A program made the position numbers and the translations under genes. A stretch of 64,000 nt of DNA from Hydractinia symbiolongicarpus (taxonomy: Eukaryota > Cnidaria > Hydrozoa > Anthoathecata > Hydractiniidae): assembly GCF_029227915.1 (NCBI RefSeq), contig NC_079887.1:14694001-14758000 (forward strand), in the 5' to 3' direction. Shown piece by piece: positions 10,810 through 21,400 of this stretch (position 1 is the first letter of the stretch; each line of letters opens with the position of its first letter). The notes under the pieces were generated by a model. The model ran no database searches and was not told the DNA's origin. It saw nothing but the letters and a program-made list of their open reading frames with translations.

Positions 10810-13600
10810 TCCAGTCCTAAAGGGAACTGTGTGGACGCCGACATGGAGAACTAGGCGTTTGTAGCAAAACGTTGATAGCCCCAACTTGGATTGTTCGTGA
10901 TCATTCTTGGGTCATGTACTCGGAAGCCTGTATTTTTGTCTAGGTTCCCTTTTAACACGTATATGTATCAGTCCCAAGGCATAGAATTCTGTCTTTTCGA
11001 CATACTTTTGTACGAGAACTTTGTGCTATCTTTTCATTCTACGAAGAAGCACTTGGCTGCCAGTGCAATCATTTAAGACCCTATAAATTCCAGTTTTTTC
11101 ACATCTTTGTTATACTCTTCGGGACATACTACATCTCAAAGCTCTTCCCCAGAAATTGCAAAATACGGAAAATCCGCATTCATGTATGCGTATACTCGAA
11201 ATCTCTCCGACCTACGTACTAAGCATGTGTAGCTTCACGAGCTGGTACACTGCCATTCCACACTGGTAAGCTGGATTAGTATTCACCTTGTATTTACCCT
11301 CTCGAATCTCATAAGCATCGCCTATCTCCTCGAGGTCTTGAAGAAGTGGAAATCGCATGGCTTGATCTACCTTCTTTTTGTCGCGAGTAAGGTCGTAGTG
11401 ACATGTCTTGCCAAATCCTCCATCATCTTACCCTAGAAAAAATTTTCGTTTATCTTTGCTGTATCTCCAGTTATCCGCTTGTCAGGGTCTGCAACTGCCT
11501 GTCTTCGAACGTGAGCAATCTCCTTAGGAAACCAGGCAAACGTTTTACCGCGCTGGTGCTTTATGTACTGGCGAAAGGCTGTCACTGTCCACCCATGATC
11601 CAGGTACCATTTATGTAGTTTCATCAATCCAAAGAGCTTACAGGTACCAAGAACACGCTTTTGCTCTTTCGCTTCCAGGTACTCATGCTTATACTCAGGG
11701 ATTTGAGCGCCGGGTATCTCGTTTATGCATCTTCGGAGGTACTTCGATGTTTACTTGCGCAAAGCCAAACAGCCTTCCGTCTTGTACACCTTGCTTTAGT
11801 ATCTCGAGGCTATCGCTTGCTAATGGTGTAGAGATCTTGATCAGCTTCTCCTTACCACATGCAGAGTCATGCACTATGGTGCTGGGGTACAGCATGTTGG
11901 CGTTTAAACCCAAGACTGTTTTGCATAAGGCAGGGTTCTTATATATAATCCCTGTGACATCATACTCGTGGTGTTTACAGAACAGAATTGCAGGATTGCG
12001 AACCATCCCCGTTTTCAGTACCTGGTAGGCTTCTTTCTTCGTGCATAACGAGCAGGCTTTTGCTCCTTTCTACAATCCTTACACGTCTTGTTGAAGCAAG
12101 AATCCTTACACTAGTATTTACAGGGTTTTCCTGGTGCGTAGAGCACTACCTTTGGGTTAAGCCATAGACTCTTGTGCAACACACACCGCATCAACACCCC
12201 TGGTATACTCAAGGCGCCTTTCAGGATGTCTATATCATCCTCACAATACTGAATCCTTGTCTTGTCGACCACTTTGATAAACGACTCTACGTCCACCATG
12301 CTGTACTGCCTAAACCAGTGACACAGCCACGCTCGTATAACTCTGCACAGAAGCTTTCGAACTATTCAGGAATAGGGTATTTTTAGCGCTTAGCCTGCTA
12401 TAGAATTGTTCGTGTGCAACAAGTCCGACGTGAGTTAGCTTGTCGTAGCTTGACAACCACTGGTATTGGAACATGAGCTTACACTCTAGTGACTTTCACT
12501 ATCTGTCGTAACTCATCTCTAGAACGAGGGTGATTACAAAGAACTTAAATTGTAATGTTGTCAGAGCATATAGTCGCTGTCCTCCTTCACTAATCATTTT
12601 TTGATCGAAAATCAATTTGGTCGATTTAGTCACTTAACCATGTTGACATCGCACTGGCGACCCCAGTTTTGAATGGGAGCATATCGAAGTTTTGAGGTCT
12701 TGGGGAAATTTTCTCTATTTCTTTAAAATTAGGGCCTGTCTCTTATCCAATTTCTCTACAAAGCCTTCAACTAAAACCTTGGGATTTTTGTGCGCTAGGA
12801 ACATTAAGTAACCAATTTAAAGCATCGTGAATCCCAACACTTACTGTTACATGCTCCGATACATACGTGAAGTCTGTTGATTCATTGGGCTCAGAAAAGC
12901 CTCAAAGTCAAAGACGATGTAGTAGGGCATGCCGTAAACTCTTTCTCAAAATACTGCTTCAACTTGGGTGGATCATCACGTTCCTACAAAGTGACATGGT
13001 TATATCCTATCTTTCGCATAGCTTTCAACTTCTTCTCAGTCTTCTCATAAAGGTACGTGTTCTCTTCTTGCTGAGAGTGGCACCCATGCCATTTGCAACC
13101 ATGGTACTCGTACACGGTCTTCGTGATAGGCTCATACCCTTCTACTTTGAGTTCCTTTTTTCCTTTCCGTATGACACGCTCTCCACCATTCCCGCGGAGT
13201 GGGTAATGTATGTGTCTTACTGTTTCCATTAGCATGTACTCGATCCATTGCGTCGTCTTGTGGCCGCTGCACTCGTACTTCTTGTGCCGCGTTAGATGGT
13301 ATGCTGGAATAAAGAGCTGGCCACATGCATCGCACTTCAGCTTTTTTGTCAGATCTTAAAAACAGTGTCCGTCTAGCGTCCAAAAGATCCTCTGTACCAT
13401 GCTTTTCGCGCTGATTTCTATTTCCATAGTAGTGTACGGCAAGACATCTCCAAACACAAGATGTTAATCCTTTTATCTCCCCCTTGTTAAAACTGTAGAT
13501 AGACCTCTTCTTCCGTAGCCAGTCTGGAAGAGGTCCGCACCCCAGCAGTGGCTTCTTTGTCGCGATGAACTTTATCTGCACATGACTCTGTTGTATTTGT
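10810..13600 (-). pseudogene. Decayed family B DNA polymerase, Maverick/adintovirus-like
   Basis: On the minus strand separate open fragments line up in the order of a protein-primed-type PolB of mobile or virus-like elements. From N to C: a CWR-type segment near 13440; a C2H2 finger (CDACG) at about 13260-13330; HGCKWHGC near 13085; YCEDDIDIL near 12245; NANMLYPS near 11900, corresponding to the polymerase Asp-x-x-SLYPS region with the Asp replaced by Asn; a KLHML segment near 11230; and C-terminal fragments at 10850-11060. Frameshifts and stops separate them, so no intact protein is encoded. Base composition is clearly GC-richer than the flanks. No integrase, capsid or packaging gene was found next to it. 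Assignment to Maverick versus adintovirus is inference. Confidence 0.75.
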
Positions 13601-13773
13601 TTTGTATGTTCTCGGTGTCGTAGTAGGTTCTTTGGTTTTTTTGCTTTGCCTCGTCGTGGAACGTCGTCCCTGCTAAAATCTGTTCCTTTCCTATGTTTTA
13701 ATAACTGTATTTACCATTTTTTCGAAATACTTTCATTGAAAAAATGTGTGTACTATGTGTCTTCACTAAGGGT

Positions 13774-13787
13774 CCCGGGATCCCGGG
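13774..13787. repeat. Perfect GC palindrome
   Basis: CCCGGGATCCCGGG is a 14-base perfect palindrome in a very AT-rich setting, next to the PolB relic. It may mark an element end. Confidence 0.5.
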
Positions 13788-14185
13788 TCCTTATTTTTCT
13801 CATGGCTGCAACTCACATGAGAAAATGAAACAGAAATAAACACAGCTACAAAAAAGTTACGAGGTAAGTTGTTTTAGCTATGAATCACAAGGTAAAGTAA
13901 GCTAAAAGTAAATATGTTCCGATGTTTTGAATTTAAATTTTGTAGTCTAACAGTATTGGTGATTATCGTTTAGCTAGCGAACTATATAATACTTAGCTAG
14001 TAGCAAGCAAGCAAGCAAGCTAGCTTACCTATCCTTTTCCCAGTGTTCACACTCTCTAACCTTTAAATCATTTTTAATTAAAAACGCCCACCTAATGTTT
14101 TAGTTAAAGTGAAGTCAACTAATAACTTTTGTCGTTTATTGGTATGATGGTTGATGGATACTTCTTGACTACCTCCTCTCTTCTG

Positions 14186-14265
14186 TCCTTAGATAGATAG
14201 ATGTGCATATTTTACATGGCTAGCCTAACAAATATCAAGGGATATACCCTGTCTTTTATTTTTGT
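14186..14265 (-). mobile_element. Truncated SINE tail
   Basis: After a short GATA tract the sequence ATGTGCATATTTTACATGGC and about 50 further bases match the 3' part of the full SINE at 16364-16749. The tRNA-like head is absent, as expected for 5' truncation. Confidence 0.75.
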
Positions 14266-14649
14266 GGCCAAGACAACAAAATTGAAAGCACTGTTTTTCA
14301 TTTGGAAAGTACAAATTGTATTAAAAATTTGCCCAAGCTTGCCCTTATACTTAAGGCTTTTTGGGCCAGTTGACAGACATGCTAATCTACCATAGTGAAC
14401 ACAAAAGTTATGAAAAAAAAACAAACTTGATTAAGGTCTATGATGTGGTTTCATATTCTTAAGGTCATTCAAGAGTAGTTTTTACATATAACTTAGCTAT
14501 ACCACATTATTTTAAGCTCATGAAACGCAATGCAAAAACATAGGGTTGTAAAGAAAATGATTAAGCCCAAAATATTTTTATATATGTCCAAACTTAATCT
14601 CCCAATAACAATAATTACATTAACAGTCACCACCATTATTGAACAAAAG

Positions 14650-15050
14650 ACCGCTTGGTCATTTTGTTTTCACCTCGACTTGTTATTTCATCTAAAGCTA
14701 ATATTTCTGAAGGCAATTTCATCTTATGTTTCAAACAATTCAGAGTGTAGACTGCTATTGATTGTCCTTGTTCATGCCAATATTCTTCAAAATCATCAAA
14801 CTTATCCCACATATCTGCTAAATCGTCCTTTTTAAGCTTTGTATCAAGAAACGCTAAAAATGTATCCAGACCAGTGTCCGTCTTTAAGTCATCTATACTT
14901 AGTTCATCAAAAACTTTCTCTCAAATACCCTGATCACTATCTTTAGGTAACAACAAGGCAATTGCAATACCTTGTTTCGACTTCACAAAGTCTGTAATTT
15001 CACACCAAGCTTCTAGCTCTACACGATAATGCTCATAATTTTTCTCTTAT
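14650..15050 (-). pseudogene. Retrotransposon gag-like fragment
   Basis: The minus strand reads about 130 codons with one stop (GI*EKV) and a character typical of gag proteins of metazoan LTR elements: W.E, a QGIAIALLLP stretch, then LDTFLAFLDTKL and FDDFEEYWHEQGQSIAVYT. There are no flanking LTRs and no zinc knuckle. I place it with LTR-retrotransposon gag from family pattern; the superfamily is uncertain. Confidence 0.55.
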
Positions 15051-15671
15051 ACTCCAGAAGCTTGATCTCCACCATCATGGTGATTAACCACTGCTAATCA
15101 GGGGACCAAGGGGACCAGGCCCACTATCTATTATATACACTAAATATACAAAGCATATATAAATTAACATTTATCACAGTGGTGCAATTGAGGATCCCTG
15201 AAATATTATAGACGTCTTCAATGTAACTAAAGACCTCTGCATGAAAGATGTTATTGGAGTGGGCAGCACAACACAGCTAGACAAATTGCTTCTGCTTCAA
15301 GGTTTCCCCGGCATGTCTTTCGGATCATGTTATGTCAGGGTTTTAGTCCAGAGGTAGAAACAACAAGTCTGCAAGTAGCTTCTAATTTAATTAGTGAGTA
15401 TACTGGGCCTCCTTCGTCAGCCGCTTAGGCGTAATGAGTTGATACAAGTCTTGTAGTCTTGGAAAGGTACCTGACGCTCAGGGAATTTATGTATGTGTTC
15501 ATCATATTTGCTGTTCTGAGTTGCGTACTACTTGGAAACATGGTCGATGTGCACCCAAGATATGTCAACAGTTTGACATTGTTTGACCAACCAATAAGTC
15601 CATGGGTCTGGTATTGTTGTTTCATTAGTTAAAGTTATATATATGAATATATATAAATAAATTTTAATATT

Positions 15672-15800
15672 TTGAAAAGAATGGAGAAGTACAATTGGGT
15701 AAGAATGTGTAGAAAGTTGATGGTTCCTGTGGCAAAGCCTGGAAGTTGACTTAGAAAGACTTAGAAGGAGATAATAATAAGACTTGATAAGGATAAAGTT
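15672..15800 (+). mobile_element. LINE 3'-end fragment
   Basis: The segment is a diverged copy of 23440-23570 (for example GGTAAGAATGTGTAGAAAGT versus GGTAAGAAAGCGTAGAGACT), the C-terminal coding end of the reverse transcriptase at 22400-23655. Stops interrupt it. Confidence 0.7.
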
Positions 15801-16363
15801 GAGTTCATACAGTACTGGAATCAGGACACCTAACATTGTGGACCGCGTATCGTGCTGTCGCGATGTAAAATATTTTAGCATTGTGAAAGTTGCTATCCAT
15901 TGTGTGGTCGTGATTTCCGCGATCCACATCCTGACAGTCATGATACATCTTAAAACATTATAATAATCACTTAATTAATGTCATGATAGAATAACGCCAT
16001 TGAATATAAATAATTATTTTTTTGTTGTTTTTTTTAAATCAGAAATAGTTTTGTCGTTGTAAACTTCTTTCTTGTTTAGACAAATCCAACCTAATGTTGT
16101 TCTAATTTTTACGAAAACAAAAAAATAATATCAAGCAAAAAAGTTTTTAAGAAGATTTTCACCATTATTCTCTCCAAAACACAATTCCAGAGATAATTTT
16201 TTCTTCTGTGTTAAATTTAATTCTAATCTATTTATATTTTTGCAATTACAAAGCTAAATAACAAGTCGAGGTGATGAATTTGTTCATCCTAAGGGAAAAG
16301 CTGTCAATACCAGGCATGCGTTCTCAAAAGAAATCGGCAATACATTGCCACAGGAACATACTG

Positions 16364-16365
16364 AG

Positions 16366-16413
<48 letters not shown>

Positions 16414-16749
16414 GTGCATATTTTACATGGCTAGCCTCACAAATATCGAGGGATATACCCTGTCTATTATTTCCAGAAGGGGCCATGGCTTAGATGGAGA
16501 GTCCTAGAGTATTTAATGCTCATTTTGACCGACGCAGAACCAATTAGGGCCCGCGCTCTACTAGACAACTCCCGGCAACATCCAACGGCCCACACAGTGT
16601 GCCATCTTCCCAATTTCCCTCACATGGCTTGGGTTAACCCGGGGCTATGGTAACATTCACTCGCCCATGTTGAATCGCCGTCAAGAGGAATCGAACCCCG
16701 GTCTCCCGCACAGAGTACGAGTGCTATAACCACTAATCTACGGCGCCCT
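16364..16749 (-). mobile_element. tRNA-derived SINE, full length
   Basis: On the minus strand the element starts with GGGCGCCGTAGATTAGTGG, an A-box region (TAGATTAGTGGTTATAGC, 16723-16740) and a B box (GGTTCGATTCC, 16687-16698), the internal RNA polymerase III promoter of a tRNA-like head. A body of about 250 bases follows and it ends in a (TATC)n tail, seen on the + strand as GATA repeats at 16364-16412. The tail sequence recurs at 14186-14265, proving it is a repeated family. Confidence 0.85.
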
Positions 16750-17470
16750 TAATCTGTGGATGTCGTGCCAACATTTGACATTAACGATGTCCTGACTATA
16801 CAAAACGTTGGAGATAGTATTGTCTCAAAAGTGAGAGTGCTTGTCGTGCAAAGATTGGTTCAATGTCAAAGATGTTAATACAGGAACTTCAGCATCAATT
16901 TGAAAGGTTTTCAATGGGATTTTTACATTGATTCTACACAGAAGGATGATCTTCCTAATTCTGCACAGAATGATAGTGTCAAAACAATGGCACTTGAACG
17001 CATCAACATAGTTTTGATACCAAAAGAACATCACAGCAGTGCTGATTGTATTGCGGCAAAGCAAGAAGAATTGCTTAAACTCAAATCTTTTAAAACATAC
17101 GAAGAAGTGCCAAACAAAAACCAGGAGAGGATATCAACAACATGGGTTTCATTTGATGAAAGGTGATGCAGTGCGAGCTCGACTAGTTGCAAAAGGGTAT
17201 GAAGAGAATTGTTCAGCACCAACAGACTCTCCAACTGTTAGCAAAAGTGGTTTTCGAATATTCTTTGTTGTAACTAATATGAAGAAATGGAAGATGCAGG
17301 CCACTGACATAAAATCAGCATTTTGCAGGGGAAGAAATTAGCCAGAACAGTCTATGTGAAGCCACCAACAGAAGCAGATACTGCTGATGGTTTTGCCTGG
17401 AAATTAAATCACTGTCTCTATGGTTTAAATGAAGCTGCAAGGTAGTTTTATGACAGTGTACGTCAGGGCT
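16750..17470 (+). pseudogene. Ty1/copia reverse transcriptase fragment
   Basis: The reading frames show the conserved start of copia RT: AKQEELLKLKSFKTYEEVPN, STTWVSFDER, then after a frameshift RARLVAKGYEE, SPTVSKSGFR, ATDIKSAF, and after another shift VKPPTEAD and WKLNHCLYGLNEAAR. The YVDD catalytic box is not reached, and frameshifts and stops show it is dead. It abuts the tRNA head of the SINE. Confidence 0.85.
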
Positions 17471-18497
17471 TGAAATCTGACGCCATTACTTACTATGCTT
17501 GGTTATTAAGTTAAAATAAATGCTCTTTACTATTGCTTTATTGGTTATAATATACAACGAAGAGACTAAAAAGTAACTAAAATAATGCACAATAAAATAT
17601 ACTTGAATAAATCTAAATAGCTAAACTTCATTTTCTAAGCTTTTAGCGCGAGTCCAAGCTAGGTAATTAACTGTGAAAAAAAAGCTAGATATTCTGGGTA
17701 ACCGATGTAACTTAGCTTAACAAAATTTTCTAAGGCCCTTGTAAATTGCCTAGTTAAAAAGTTGGGTTTACAAAGTAAATCTGCTTGTCTATTAAAATGA
17801 AGTTTATTGAATTTGTACCACTGTCTCTATCTACGACCCGTTTCGATGATGTACAAACTTTCTCTTGTCGTGTCGAATCATTATCATCTAAATATTTTTT
17901 TTACTTAAAAATGAATGTTTACGTTATTTACATGGTGCACATCACAATACAAAATGATTTTTACATAACATTGGCTTCTGACAAGTCGTTCTTGCCTTAA
18001 ATGCTGCTAAATCTTTTTTTGCTATGTGCAAGCCACCTGAATTAATTGTACAAGAACAGTTATGTATCAAAAATAATAATGCCAAAATATACATTTTCTT
18101 TATTTTTCCAGAGTAATACCAGGAAATACTTTAATTGCTATTATTTGCTCCTCATGCTCCCTGTACAAGGAAAAAATTAAAAACAGAAAAATATTAAAAG
18201 TAAAAGGAATCATTCAGGTATTTTGAAAGTAGTTTTAAAACTTGTGAAACCAAATTTGTCAATTTTAAATTGTGTGTTGCGCAAATAAAAAAAAATAGAA
18301 ACAAGATTTTTAAACCTTCCCAGCAACGTTTTTAAATGGCATTTTTAAGTTTAAATGATACAACACTCTAAACAAACATTATTTTTTATTTTATAGTTTA
18401 ATATCTGTTGTATGTGCCCATAGAATAAAAGATAGATTTTTTTTAATGATTATGACCTAAGATATTTTCATTTAGATTAATCAAGTGAACAACAGTA

Positions 18498-21400
18498 ATG
18501 ATTGTAAAGTTATCTACCATCACCCTTTTTTTTGTAATCTTAAAATTTGTTACAGGTATGTTGTTTTTGTATAATAGTTGATAAAGTTTCTTTGTGTGAT
18601 CATCCTTGCAAAACTCACATCACACTGAGAAATTGCGAAGAATAAAAAACGACTCTTCTACAAAAACTCCAATTTTATATTGGCTTTTTGTTACCAATTT
18701 TGCTTTTACTTTCTCTTTTCATTAGAGCTAAATGTTTTTAATCTTTATAAATACAAATTTTACATTTTCCCTCTGTGGAAAATTTTCTTGGAATAGAATA
18801 GAACTTTTAGATACAATTCTCAATAAGGGGAGCGTCAGTTCTTTTAATTCTATTCATGCCAATAATGTAATTAAACAACCTAAAATAAAAAAAGTTAAAT
18901 TAAAGTTAAACAGTTCAGAAAGAAGGCATAACACTCTATGAAAATTTCACTTAAAACAAAAATTATTATTGATTCAGAAATTGTTTAAAAGCCTGAATAG
19001 ACGGAACAATTAAGGAGCACAAATTGTTTCTTCTTTGTTGTCGATCATGCGTGATATTATATAAATTAAATTTAGATTATTCTTTATATTGTATTGTGTA
19101 TGTATACAAAAATATTAAATTAATTTAAGAATTGAATAATTATTGACGTAAAATTTTTACGTGTTTTTTTTTAACAATATTCCGACAAATAATATTTTTT
19201 GAAAAATGATCTACAAAATTGTTCTGTCTATTCTGGCCTTAAGAATTCTGAATTGTGACCAGAAACGATAAGTAATATTATATCCTTTCCTTTTCAAATT
19301 GTTGTTTTAAATTTTACGGAAATTAACATCTAAAAAATACCATCTGAAAATTTTATTGTTTAAATATTCTCGGGTCTACAAATTAAGGGCTTTTAAAGGT
19401 TTTATCACAGTAACACAACAAAAAACTAAAAGTGCTAATTTCAGAATAGTTTTCAATAATGATAAAAAGCCCTTTCTGGCTGGAAGATTTCGGATTTTTA
19501 GCTTCCTGTGCATGGTGCAATATGTAATGAAAGTAAAAGTCAAAATACAATCGCAGTTAAAAACTATAAAAACATGTTTTAAAACTATAGTTGGAAATGG
19601 CATTTATCACTAAAATTTCTGCTAACTTAGGCAGAAATTGACTAGGAGAGACAATGTGGCAATTTTTATTTAAACTAAGTTCATGTTTATCGTAGCTTAT
19701 ATATATAATGTTATACATTTCTTATTGTACATTATTTTTTATGAACATATCCTAAAATAATTTTTAATATAGTCATCCATTAGTCCTTAAGGCATTCAAG
19801 ACACATTGTTGGTTTGATTTTAAGTTTGATTTCACAATTCTTTTTTCTTGCAGATATTTTCTTCAAGAATCTTGCTCCAACCTCCACCAAAGTAAAATCA
19901 CTTCTGAAGCTTTTTATACATATTTGAATAATAAAAACAGAATCATAATTAATTAGTTAGTAATGATTATGTACATTATAACAATTATATACAACTAGTC
20001 GTTAGCCCGTGTAAAAGCCATGGGTTGGCCCGTTCTTTTTATACCGCATCGCGTGCGTCTCGCTACTTGCGCAGCTAAGCTACCATTTTGCGTAACTGAC
20101 AGACAAACGTATACGGGTATTATAATATAGATATAGAATTTTAAGGAGTGCTAAAGTTAACGCACAATTGTGATGATGGCAAATGTACCGTCTAAAAAGA
20201 AAGTCTTTTTAAAAAAACTTATCTATAAGAGGATTTAACCTTTTTCATGCTGAATTGCGTAAAGTTAACTGTCCGCTGTTTGAAAACCCAATGTATCTGA
20301 AATTTTCTTTTAAGGGTGCCTTTAAAAAAATCATGACAGGCTATAACAATAATTCATGACATTATTGTTTGGCACATTAGGAAATGGTAAAGTGTGTTCA
20401 CAAAATGTGGCACATATTTTATGACTTATTTTAATCATAAGAATTACTGTTAATGTTTTTTGAACAGGTATCTTTTTTAAAATTGATGTACTGTCAAAAA
20501 AAGGTAATCGTTGTCCCAAATTAGCCAATTTACAAGGAAATTAATCCTAATTCAATATGCAAAGGGTAACATTGGATTTCCTGGCTGCAGCACTATTTCA
20601 CCAACAAGTTAAAATGTTTATGGATAGCAGTTGTTTAAAAGTTTTGTATAATTTCCTTTAAAGAAATTTAAAATATTCATGCCTTAAAACCCTTTTTAAA
20701 AATCTCTAATTGTAATATTATTATTGAAAAATTGACATAGCTTTGTTATGGTTTTAGTGTACAAGCATAAGTCGACTGTTATACGGTTTCATTGCCAAAA
20801 ACGGTTTTCTTGTTTGTCTTGATTTAAATTTCTACATTCACATTAACATTCACTTCTTTGTGTTGAAATATTGGAACATATTTTTTTAAAACTTATCAAA
20901 AGAAATCATGGTTTATTTTTAGATTTTTTTTTACTAAATAGCTATTGTGTTTTCCTACCCAAAATGTGTTTACTTTCATAAATTTCAACCTGCAGATGTT
21001 TTCTTGTTTCTTGTGGAAGTCAAAAGAGCTACTGTTAAATAATTTAAGATATTGAATATAGCTATAAACTTTTTTGGTTGGTGTCTATTATCAATGAGAA
21101 GTTTATATACCTAAATAATTTTATTTTAGCCCGATACACATGTGCTGTTCAAACGACTAAATTCGCTGATGATAGAAATGCAGAATGGTATCCAGCAAAC
21201 TGTTCAACACACGTGCAGCCGAGACGTGCTAGATGTTACTTAGTATGTAAAGATGGATTTACATTTACACAAAATGCATCTATGTTTATGGATTGTATTG
21301 AAACAAAGCATTCTGCATACTGGAGCTCAAAAGTTATGAGTAAATGCATCAGCTGTAAGTGTGGCACTACCCCAATGTTTTACAAAAGTCTCTCTATTTT

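Larger units (their letters stand above)
9603..18497. other. Intergenic region of transposon debris
   Basis: About 8.9 kb between the GPCR stop and the signal-peptide exon of the next gene. No host gene is recognised. It holds a Helitron-like copy, PolB relic, gag-like and copia RT fragments, SINE and LINE remnants listed separately. The stretches 9770-10365, 10500-10800, 13870-14180 and 17480-18490 show nothing recognisable beyond AT-rich sequence and a (GCAA)n tract at 14002-14022. Confidence 0.7.

Noticed and set aside
12867-13232. Plus-strand open frames at 11403-13232
   Set aside because: They are antisense shadows of the minus-strand PolB relic, whose motifs appear on the minus strand only.
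19854-19891. Short exon between the signal peptide and the first Sushi exon
   Set aside because: It has acceptor and donor sites but would end in phase 0, while the Sushi exon needs phase 1; the signal exon joins the Sushi exon directly in phase 1.
10366-20131. Inverted repeat pair (10366-10499 and 19995-20131) as terminal repeats of a 9.8 kb Maverick enclosing the PolB relic
   Set aside because: Each copy has complete Helitron-like ends of its own and only 135 bases match; the interval contains the first exon of an intact host gene. They are two independent short elements in opposite orientation.
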